From assembly GCA_947471745.1 (NCBI GenBank), contig CANJKZ010000010.1, forward strand, positions 7,706,001 to 7,770,000: DNA of 64,000 bases, given 5' to 3'. This DNA is from Closterium sp. Naga37s-1 (lineage: Eukaryota > Streptophyta > Zygnematophyceae > Desmidiales > Closteriaceae). Below are positions 55,384 through 64,000 of this stretch, piece by piece. The notes under the pieces were generated by a model. The model saw only the letters and a list, made by a program, of their open reading frames with translations. It was not told the origin of the DNA and searched no databases. A program made the translations under genes and the position numbers. Position 1 is the first letter of the stretch. Every line of letters begins with the position of its first letter.

Positions 55384-55735
55384 GTACGGTACCAATGCAC
55401 TGCTGATCTCTGAGTTGGCAGGAGAAATGTGTTCTCCGTTTTATATGGTTACCGCACTTTGTAGAGGATTGCCCGCCTCCATTTGATAGTAAATTTGGCA
55501 TGATGCCTTCATGGTCACAGTTCTCGTTTCCCTTTTAGTAACCACTACCATCCACTGCCACTGTATTGCATTGCATCTCATCCATCACATTACAAATGGC
55601 AAGGGCATCATTGAGGAGGTTGATTTGGAGACAGAAGAGCTCTGAACATGTGTATCTAGAATGCTGATCAAACTACTACGGTCGTACCGTTTGCATACAA
55701 TGTAGAAATCCAAAAGCTACACCTCACCAGCCACC
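55384..55735. other. Spacer between hAT and copia element C2
   Basis: Host DNA between two insertions. By position it should be the 3' flank shared by the F-box/LRR and Sec14 genes. Only weak similarity to 46480-46796 is seen. Confidence 0.4.
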
Positions 55736-55933
55736 AGGCAAGGCAGGCAGTTAGGTGGGCCCGATTCTTAGGTCCTAGAGACCTCCTGCTCTAGTTACCA
55801 TGTTAAGAACTAAGGCAAGAATGAGTGGATTAGGTGAAGGTTTGGGTACAAGACTAGGGTATCGAGAAAGTTTGTGTACCCCCTAAGGCTATCCCCAACA
55901 TAGCCTAGATCATGAGATGCATATATTTTGACA
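55736..55933 (-). repeat. 3' LTR of element C2
   Basis: 198 bp, three substitutions relative to 62067-62264, preceded in element orientation by the polypurine tract. Confidence 0.9.
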
Positions 55934-56173
55934 CACCCCCATAGGCGAAATGGGGGATAGCCAGAGCAAGCAACGGTCACAAGACCAGTCTAGAGAAGAA
56001 ACAAAACACAGCTCAGGGTGGATCACAACGTCACCACACACACTGAGCATAAGCAAACGGCCACAAGGCCAGTCCACATGCAGAGGTATATAAGCAACAA
56101 GAACAGCACAGTGGTCTCTAGCTAGCAAGAGCAAGCATGCAGGTATATATATATATCACAGTACAAACAGAGA

Positions 56174-59100
56174 CTACAGCAAGTGTGGAAACGTAGGCAC
56201 AAGGCCCAACAAAGTACAAAAGCGCTGATGGTCACCAGACGGAAGTGCCTTGGTGAATATATCAGTAGTGTTGGCCCGAGTGGCCACGTAAGCAAGGCGA
56301 AGCTGACCCCGCTGCTGCAACTCTCGAGCCAGGAAGTAACACAGAGCGATGTGCTTCGTTCTGTGCTCCAGTCTGTGCTCCTGACACAAGGCAATGGCGG
56401 CCTTGTTGTCTACGTACAGAACTGGAGGAGAACGAGGCCGCTCTCCCAAGTCGGTCAGCAGGTAGGTGAGCCAGCGTAACTCCTGTGCAGCCATGGCAGT
56501 GGCGTAGATCTCAGCCTCACAACTGGAGCTGAGAACAGAGGACGAGCGTGTAGACCGCCAAGAAACAGAGCCGGAGCCAAGGCTGAACGTGTAACCCTGT
56601 GACGACCGCTGTGTAGCCTGGTCGTCAACCCAAGAAGCGTCTGAGTGCCCAGCGAGGACAACTGGACTCCGCCCTCCAAGCACGAGCCCCATGCCCGATG
56701 TACTGCACAAGTAGCGCAGTACCCTCTTAGCAGCATCCATGTGCACCTTTCGGTGCCGACCAGGAGCCACGTAGCGAGCCAGAAGGCCAAGAGGGTACGC
56801 AAGGTCAGGACGAGTGCAGGTCATCAGGTACATGAGGCAGCCCACTAGCTCTAAGTAAGGACCACTCGACTCTACGGACTCGTCCGAAGGTGGAGCTGAG
56901 AGCAAGTGACCTATAGCCAGAGGAGTGTGCTGTGCTGAGGACCAGGTGAAGCCGAAGCGCTGAAGGACCTGCTGCACCATGTGTGACTGAGTCAGTGTGA
57001 TGGTGCGGCGTGCTCTGTCCCGGGTGATCTGCAAGCCAAGGTAGCTGCGCAGCCCACCCAGGTCTGTGCACGTGTGTCTCTTCTGCAGCTCCGACTTCAC
57101 CGGGGCTAGAGCCTCAGTGTCAGCAGTGGCAAAGACCAAGTCGTCGACGTACACGAGGATGTAGAACGGCGGCAGCAAAGTGTCGGTGCGCAGAAACAGC
57201 GACGGGTCAGCAGTCGAAGGAGCAAACCCAAGAGCCGCAAGTGTCGTCCTCAGTGTGTCGTGCCACTCACGTGGCGCCTGGCGGAGACCGTAGACCGGCC
57301 GCCGGAGGTTCCACTGGGTACCAGGAGGGAACGACCCAGTGAAGCCGGGTGGGCGGCACAGCCAGATCTCCTCGTGTAGGCTGCCCTATAAGAAAGCTGT
57401 GCTGAAGTCAAGAGAGTGAAGCTCGTAGTCACGCTGAGCGGCAACGTGCAGCAGCACCCGAAGAGTGGTCATCTTCGAGGTGGGGGAGAAAGTCTGGAAG
57501 AAGTCAACTCCCTCTCGCTGACTGAAACCTCGAGCAACGTAACGAGCCTTGAAGACAGGCGGAGAACCTGGCGACCGCTTCACCCTGAAGATCCACATGC
57601 CACTGACGATGTTTGCCCCAGGAGGGGGAACCTCGTCGACGTACGTGCCTGTGGACTTCCAGGATGCCATCTCTGCGTCCATGGCTGTCTGCCACTGAGA
57701 GGAGTACTCACCCGCGATCGCCTCAGCGTAAGAGCGCAGGGTGGGGATGTCTGGTGCATCCGGGTCTCCCTCAGGGGCAAGCAGCATGGCCACGAGATGA
57801 GGCGCAGCGACCGCAAGACACTCAAGGTCCTCGTGCCTGTCCTCAAGGACGTCCGTGCTAAGAGCACACTCACCCCCGACGGACGGAGGACAGACAGACT
57901 CAGACGCAGCAACAAGACGAGCAGCGTAGTCTAGACGACAGGCAACAGCAAAGTCGACAAGCTCAGCGACTAGGGCAGACGCAGCAGTGGACTCAAACGA
58001 CGGGTCAGTGACAACAGTGGCTAGCAGACGCGTGACAGTAGGGTGCTCAGTACGAAACTGGTCAGACTCAGGGTCCGCAACGACAGGCAGAGAAGACGTA
58101 GGAGGAGACAGCAGAGGAACACTCTGCGGAGGAGAGGAAGGACGACGGAATACAAGGGAAGGGCCGAGGACAGCCGGCTGACGCTGACGAGGAACACGAC
58201 GACTGGAACGACCAGAACGGACAGGTGAGACAGGACGCGACGCAGGCTCACGACGCTCAGTAAGGCCCCCTGTCTGCTCAGCGTAAGGAGAAGGAGCAGG
58301 CAGAGGTGAGCCAGGCTGTAACGGAAGACCAGTAGACGACGGGAGGCTAAGAACCTGGCGAAGCACGGAGTCAGGCGGTGGCAGAGACGACGGAGACGGC
58401 GGAGCAAAGAACAGGCGCGGCTGTGCAGTGCCACCAGCACCAGCAACTCCAGCACCTTCAGCAGCTCCTGCACCTCCAGCAGCTCCAGCACCCTCAGCAG
58501 CTCCAGCACCTCCAGCAGGTCCAATACCCTCAGCAGCTCCAGTACCTCCAGCAGCTCCAGTGCCTCCAGCAGCTCCAGTACCCTCAGCAGCTCCAGTACC
58601 TCCAGCAGCTCCAGCACCCTCAGCAGCTCCAGCCGCGGCTGTGCAGCACCCCCAGAACCGGCACCTCTAGTCCCAGGGTCTCCAACCGCAGCGCCACCAG
58701 CAGCAGTACCCTCAGACACACCACCGCGAGCCCTAGCAGCTCCAGTACCCCTAGTACGAGCACCTCCGGGACCAGCGACACCAGCACCTCCAGCAGGCAA
58801 AGGACCAGTACCACTCCCAGCTCCAGTGACGCCCGCAGAGGAACCCCCAGCAGTAGAGCCCTGAGGTGCAGAAGCGTGACGCTGACGGCGACCGTACCAG
58901 TCGTGCAGCTGCTGGGAGGTGAGAGGCACACGCGGACGAAGACGGCTACTCCAAGGAGACCGCGTAACAGCAGTCTCAGAACCCTCAGGCGACTCACCCC
59001 CAGACCCAGCACCCCCAGGCTCCGCACACGGAGGCGCAGCACCCCCAGACGCAGCACCCCCAGGCGCAGCACCCCCAGACGCAGCACCCCCAGGCTCAGG

Positions 59101-61040
59101 ACCTCCAGGCTCCTCACGCGCAGGCTGAGCACCTCCAGGCTCCGCACCCTCAGGCTCCTCACGCTCATCACCCCCACGATGCGCACCCCTAAGCTCCGCA
59201 CCCCTAGGGACAGCACCACTCCCAGCAGAACCGGAGTCACCAGTGACCTCAACAGGCGCAGGGACGGGAGGGTCTACCTGAGAAACACCTGAAGGAGCAG
59301 GGCCTGGCGCAGGGAGGGGGTCTACCTGGGGAGGACCTGGGGCGAGAAAGAGCGGCGGGAGGGGGCGAGGAGCAATGCGGTAGGGGAAGAGGCGGTAAAA
59401 AGGGACCGACTCGTCAAAGGTGACGTCCTGAGACGCAAAGACACGGCGCGAGGCGGGGTCGTAAAACTGCCAGCTAGGCGCGTCAGGGGCAAAGCCAAGG
59501 AAGACGCAAGGAATGGCGCGAGGGGAGAGTTTGTCCGCAGTGGTATCGCGGACAAAGGCACGAGCACCCCAGACCCGGAAAAGCGACGCGTCGCCAACCT
59601 TCCCCGTCCACAGCAGTGTGGGCGAGGTCTCCGGCAAGGAGACACGGGGCCAAAGGTTGAGATGATGCGCAGCGTACCGGACCGCAAACGGCCACAGAAA
59701 ATGGGGGGCAGCCGCATGGATCATGGAGGTACGAGCACCTCCATGACCAAGCCAATGCGGCGCTCAGCAACCCCATTCTGCTGCGTAGAGGCCGGAAGCG
59801 TGAACGTCTAGCGGATGCCGTGCTCCGCACAGAAGGCCGCCAAGAGGTCTGAGGAGAACCCACCACCTCTGTCAGAGTGCAAACGTAGGACAGGAAAGTC
59901 CGACTGGAACCGCTCGCGGAGCTGGAGACGAGCAGCGCGGATCCAGGGGATCAAAACATCAGGGACATCCCCCTTGCGCTGTAAGGGGAAGACCGTGGTG
60001 TAACGCGTGTAGTCGTCGACAACCAGCAGGAAGTACCGCTCGTGGCCCTGTCCACGGACGCGGGCTGGGCCCCACACGTCCAGGTGGAGAGTCTGCAGGG
60101 GAGCCTCTGTGGGAGGGAACGAGGAGGAGTGAGGAGCGGCGCGCTGCCGCCCCTTGACGCAAGGAATGCAGGGCGGCACAGGCGAGGGAGGGAGGGCAGG
60201 CAGAGACCTGGGAAGACCAGAGACCAGGAAGCGAGAGTGCATGCTACGCAGGCGAGGTAGGGAGGGGTGACCAAGGCGGTGGTGCCACAGGAGAGTGTCG
60301 TGCGACAGCCGGCGACACTCACACTGGGTAGCTACCTGAGCAGACGCGTGTAACTGGGGAGACAAAGGGGCGGAGCGTGACGCAGTGGTGAGGGTGTACA
60401 GACTGGACCCTAGCGCACGAGTGAACGTGGCCAGGTGGCGGCCGGTCTCGGAGCACGTGCAAATCGCCACACGCTGCCGGCCAGGGGTGAAGGTGTCGAC
60501 CCCCGCATCCTGGAGGACAGCGTTGCTCACCAAGTTCGTAGAGAACGAGGGGAGGTGGAGACCAGACAGCTCACCAGACGGGACCGCCGGACACGGAAGC
60601 ACGGTGGAAGACCGTGCAAGCACTGGGCCCCCAGAGGGGTCAGCCAGTGAGAGGAGAACAGGTGCAGGGAGGAGAGTGATTCTGGTACTGTCGCGAAAGA
60701 AACAGCGGGAAGCACCAGAGTCAAGTGTAAAAGTGTGCAAGGCCTGTGCAGGCGCAGTACCAGGGGGAGCAGACTCACAAGCACCTAGTGCTGCAGGCGC
60801 TATACCAGGGACTATACCAGGATCCGGCGGCACACACAAGTAGCAGTCACCCTCAGCACTAACAGACAATGCATACATAGCAGCAAGAATAGCCTCATAG
60901 TCAAGATCAAAGATAGGTACATCACGCCTAAGCAGCACCAAGGTAGTCGTGAGCAGCAGCTGCGGAGGCGTAAGAGGGGGTGAGAGGGGAGGGGGAGCAC
61001 CCCTCAAAGAGGGGAGAGCGAAGAGTGCCACGAGCAGCAC
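56174..61040 (-). pseudogene. Copia pol of element C2: protease, integrase, reverse transcriptase, RNase H
   Basis: The protease has LDSGASRCFF (about 60725). The GAG-pre-integrase HHCC follows (HHRLGHPS, CIPC). The integrase core has LDVWGP, DDYTRY, HSDRGGGF and QQNGVAERR. A Pro/Gly linker contains AEPGGA-type repeats and a 15-bp CTCCAGCAGCTC-type array (58440-58640). The reverse transcriptase has GMWIFRVKRSP, FSQREGVDFFQTFSP and YVDDLVFA. RNase H has SDASWVDDQ, SSSCEAEIYA and NKAAIALC. Damage: TAG at 59810-59808, a one-base deletion near 59733, a frame change in the linker array, and TAG at 57388-57386 just before GSLHEEIWL. Both TAGs stand where CAG is expected. The pol frame overlaps gag by about 110 nt in the +1 frame. 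Confidence 0.9.
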
Positions 61041-61665
61041 CTACAGCGAGGATGTTCTTCTCTGCTGCGAGGAGGTGCTTCTCGAAGTCGTCGACAGTGA
61101 GAGTGGGGGGGTCTAGCGTGATTAAGTGGTCCCTGACTGAGCCAAGAGTGTCAGGGAGGCGGGTGACGAGGAAATAGAGAGTGAAGTACATCGGGGGGGG
61201 GGGGTTAGCGGCGCAGAACTCAGCTGAAAGGGCGGCACGAAAGCGAGTGTCAGTAGCGCGCAGGTGGGAAATGAGGTCCTCATCAGTGGTGAACGAGGAA
61301 AGGTCGGGGAACAGGTAGGGTAGCATGAGCCGACCTATGGCTGCAGTGGCCGGGGAGGAGTAGCGCGCAACTACAGCGTCGTACAGCTTCTTAGCAGTTT
61401 TGTGCTGGCTGAAATGCGCGCGCTCAGTAAACGGCAGATGGTTCCTAATAGCTAGGCGTGCAGCAGCATCGCGAGTCTGCCACTGCGAGCGTTCGAGAGC
61501 AAGAGCATCGGCAGCAGGAGCAACGGCAGTGCCAGACACGTAATCGAACAGTGAAACGCCCTCTTTGGCATCGGTCAGAAGGAACAGTTGGAGATCATCT
61601 AACCACACAGCGAACTCTATGGGGCGACCGTCAGGCTCGAACGCGAAAACGTTAGGCGTCGTCAT
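60928..61665 (-). CDS. Copia gag-like polyprotein of element C2
   Basis: 245 residues from MTTPNVFAFEPDG. It contains the plant copia gag motif region (FAVWLDDLQLFLL, then HLPFTERAHFSQHKTAKKLYD and LFPDLSSF), which packages element RNA. No CCHC knuckle is seen before the stop at 60928, so the nucleocapsid part may be in the overlapping frame or lost. The start was chosen as the Met after an Ala/Cys-rich repeat stretch that looks like leader. Confidence 0.8.
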   Translation of the reverse strand: MTTPNVFAFEPDGRPIEFAVWLDDLQLFLLTDAKEGVSLFDYVSGTAVAPAADALALERSQWQTRDAAARLAIRNHLPFTERAHFSQHKTAKKLYDAVVARYSSPATAAIGRLMLPYLFPDLSSFTTDEDLISHLRATDTRFRAALSAEFCAANPPPPMYFTLYFLVTRLPDTLGSVRDHLITLDPPTLTVDDFEKHLLAAEKNILAVGAARGTLRSPLFEGCSPSPLTPSYASAAAAHDYLGAA

Positions 61666-62066
61666 AATGGCAGCAGGCAGCAGACAAGAGGCAGCAGGCA
61701 CCAGGCCACAAGCAAAGACAGAGGCAGCAGGCAGCAGGCAGGAGACAGCAGGCAGCAGGCAGGAGCGGCGCACGCGAGCTCCTAAGGCAGCGCGCTAAGC
61801 AGCTGCGCGACGCGACGCGCGGCGCAGCGGCGGGCCGCGCTGGCGACAGACGCGGCGCGCGGGGCGACGGCGGGCTGCATGCGACGGCGGGCTGCGCGCG
61901 GCGTCGGGCTGCGCGGGCTCTACGCGGGCTGCGCGGGCGACGCGGGCCGGCGCGCGGCGCTACAGCAGTGGCGCGCGCTAAAAACAGTGGCGCGCACGCT
62001 AGTAGGCGAGGCGCGCGCGAAAAAAAAAAAGTGACGCGCGCTGCAGCCGAGGCGCGCGCGGGCAGT

Positions 62067-62264
62067 AGGCAAGGCAGACAGTTAGGTGGGCCCGATTCTT
62101 AGGTCCTAGAGACCTCCTGCTCTAGTTACCATGTTAAGAACTAAGGCAAGAATGAGTGGATTAGGTGAAGGTTTGGGTACAAGACTAGGGTATCGAGAAA
62201 GTTTGTGTACCCCCTAAGGCTATCCCCAATATAGCCTAGATAATGAGATGCATATATTTTGACA
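62067..62264 (-). repeat. 5' LTR of element C2
   Basis: 198 bp. Its outer edge lies only 7 bp beyond the stop codon of the Sec14-like gene to the right. Confidence 0.9.
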
Positions 62265-62271
62265 TCGAGTG

Positions 62272-63827
62272 TTATTGGGGCCACGTTGGTCGCTTGACAA
62301 ACTTGTTCAGGCTCATCTTATGGAGAGTCGTGAACATCCCATTTGTTTGTGCAGGTGCTGGGATCGGATGAGGTGTGTTCGGATCAGTGGGAGTGAGAAC
62401 CTCAATGGGTAACCAAAGGTTAGCACCGCCGTCACCGTCGCCGTTGCTGCTGGTGCTGCTGAGGCTGCTGGAACTGCTGCTGCTGCGGAGAGAACGTTCC
62501 TCGCTGCCCTGAGTGCTGTCAGCACCGTCCCCGCTCTCATCCCCCACAATCTCCTGCTGCTGCCCCAACCGCTCCCCCTCAACAATCCCCCAGTACTCTG
62601 CCGTCTTCTCATCATCCCGTGCCATCATCTCGCCATATGTCGCATGGTCATAGGTCCACTTGGACCGCCCCCCAAACGCCTCTTCAAGGCGGTCCAGGTC
62701 GAAGATCCCCTCGAGCTTTCTCACCGTGTCGGGCTTAGATGGGTTGACAAAGAGGATCTTGTTGAACGTCACCGGGTCTATGAAGGGGCGGATCACCTGC
62801 TCAAGCAAAACGGATCGAGAGTAGAGTGGTCAATGATGAGCGCGACATAATAAACAAGCAAAGTCAAGAAAAAGAAATAAACAAGTAAGCAAGTGTGAAT
62901 TCCTTGTAACCACTCACAGAATGGATCGCAACCACTCACGCTGGCAGCAAGCGCAACAAGAAAAAAGACAAGAAAAAATAAGGTGTGAATTTCTTGCATC
63001 TCCATCTCACCATTCCCATGGAGCAGCACCATCCCACCATCCGCAGGGACCCTTGGTATTTCCCCTTGGTTCTCATGGTATGTACCCAAGCACCAACGCA
63101 CCTTCCAGAAGGCCTCGAAGACGGCGGGCGGGTTGTAGATGACAGCAGCGCCGAGCCTCTCCGGGTAGTGGCTCTGCAGAATGCTCAACACCTCGCGAGA
63201 CGTCTTGAGCGGCGGAGCCTTGCGCATGCTCCATCCGCGGAAATCAATCAGCCACACCATCTGCTCCTGCTCCCCCTGCTGCTCTCCCTGCTCCACACCA
63301 TCTTGCTGCTGCGGCTGCTGCTGCTCGCGGGCAGTGGCCGGCAGGTTCATGACGGCGTTCTCAAGGCAATGCACGAGATGCCGCACCTGCCCTGCGTGGT
63401 TATTGGTGTTCTGCAAGCAACGGGAATGCACAGATGAAGGCTGTTAGCCTCTGGAAACTCTGGTAGTCTGGTATGGAGGGGGAGGTGGGGTGTACACAGT
63501 AGCCGAGAGACTGACTCTATGAACTCGAATGGCCCGAGTGAAAACCTATTCTGCTCACCCAGCGGCTGGCAGAGAACGCCATCCGCTGCCAGCCGGGAAT
63601 TTATCCTGCACCTTCTCTGCCCTTCCTGCATAAATCGCCCTTCCTTCTCTCAGGTCACAACCCCTCTCTACCCGAGCACCTCGCAAGGCACTTATCTCGC
63701 AAGCCCCACCATATTGCAAGCCCCTCACCTGCTGGCCGGCAGAGAGCACCACGACTGGGCGGCCGTGTTTGTCCTGGAATGCCGTTCGGTACACCTTGCC
63801 CGTCGCGCCTTCCTCCGCCACGTCCGC
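62272..63827 (-). CDS. Sec14-like CRAL-TRIO lipid-transfer protein, 5' partial
   Basis: Three exons seen: 63827-63729 (EEGATGKVYRTAF, GRPVVVLSAGQQ), 63411-63102 (NHAGQVRHLVHCLENAV, WLIDFRGWSMRKAPPLKTSRE, YPERLGAAVIYNPP) and about 62794-62272 (RPFIDPVTFNKILFV to KRPTWPQ). All joins are phase 0. This is the lipid-binding lobe of Sec14/CRAL-TRIO proteins, which present phosphoinositides or other lipids to kinases and membranes. The ligand is not predictable. The long Gln run and the Ser-rich tail after residue E-G-E-R-L-G are additions to the core fold. The CRAL-TRIO N-terminal exons should lie beyond 64000. Frames are clean, unlike the copy at 46797, so this copy is probably functional. Element C2 sits directly after its stop. 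Confidence 0.83.
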
Positions 63828-64000
63828 CTGCAATCGCGTCACCGCACGACCCATGAATCACAATTGTGGTCAACACGTAGCAAAGTAAACGCATTTGTGT
63901 TTTGACACACGACACAATTGCGTCCATTAGTTGGGGATAATGCGAAAATAATGAGGAGAGAGAGGAGATAAGGAGAGACGTTGGTGGTTCCAACACCCAC
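63828..64000. other. Intron of the Sec14-like gene running off the window
   Basis: No further exon recognised before the window ends. The acceptor TTGCAG precedes the exon at 63827. Confidence 0.4.

Larger units (their letters stand above)
55736..62264 (-). mobile_element. Ty1/copia LTR retrotransposon, full-length but mutated (element C2)
   Basis: 6.5 kb on the minus strand. LTRs of 198 bp (55736-55933 and 62067-62264) begin TGTCAAAATATATGC in element orientation and differ at three sites, about 1.5 percent. A G-rich polypurine tract precedes the 3' LTR (minus-strand tatgggggtg). The LTR 3' end lacks the usual CA, and no target duplication was found. Internal order is gag, protease, GAG-pre-integrase, integrase, Gly/Ala-rich linker, reverse transcriptase, RNase H. 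The 5' leader (61666-62066) is very GC-rich with GCGCGC runs. Confidence 0.92.

Noticed and set aside
58378..59292. Plus-strand Arg/Thr/Gln-rich frame of over 300 codons opposite the copia pol
   Set aside because: It is antisense to the Gly/Ala-rich linker of element C2; the repeats explain its openness.

Overview
This is a stretch of nuclear DNA from a eukaryote of the green lineage, made mostly of mobile elements, duplicated genes and simple-sequence arrays. Introns are GT-AG with a strong GTGAGT donor bias. The gene content is plant-like: F-box/LRR proteins, a plastid-type MutS2 C-terminus, an ABC1-kinase fragment, plant-type nucleoside hydrolase, Sec14-like CRAL-TRIO proteins, Ty1/copia, hAT and CMC/Plavaka-like elements. 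A secreted family GH6 cellulase is not a usual land-plant gene, so I infer a streptophyte alga (a zygnematophyte such as Closterium is my best guess). The sequence alone does not prove the species.

Layout. 1-4844: two adjacent plus-strand genes, a Ulp1 (C48) protease carrying an AP2/ERF-like domain (5' end outside the window) and an acidic multi-exon gene of unknown family. 6512-10600: broken pieces of a nucleoside hydrolase and of MutS2, separated by a 20-bp minisatellite. 10969-14450 (minus): the best preserved single-copy gene, an eight-exon secreted protein that fuses a PAN/apple-like domain, a GH6 catalytic domain and a Vps62/DUF946 domain. 15640-17010: tandemly duplicated ABC1-kinase-like exons. 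18063-21410: a copia element with almost identical LTRs but no gag or protease. 21554-23164 (minus): F-box/LRR gene 1. 23716-29637: a nucleoside hydrolase gene with individual exons tandemly repeated. 31425-35687: a foldback-like element with inverted 22-bp repeat arrays. 37286-43984: a zinc-finger Plavaka-like transposase remnant, large minisatellites, a 181-bp satellite and a second copy of the acidic multi-exon gene. 44503-63827: a duplicated block of F-box/LRR gene plus a convergent Sec14-like gene. One block copy was later hit by a 558-bp TA-flanked MITE; the other by an intact hAT element and a 6.5-kb copia element.

Two themes connect the genes. First, there is a mobile-element module: a CMC/Plavaka-type transposase, a Ulp1-AP2 protease and an acidic second protein whose intron positions and phases are conserved between two diverged copies. 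I infer that these belong to one transposon lineage not described to my knowledge. Second, genes here evolve by exon-scale and segment-scale tandem duplication, leaving fused, stuttered and truncated copies. The most novel ordinary gene is the GH6-Vps62 fusion, which joins a processive-cellulase fold to a domain normally studied in vacuolar sorting and plant DUF946 proteins.
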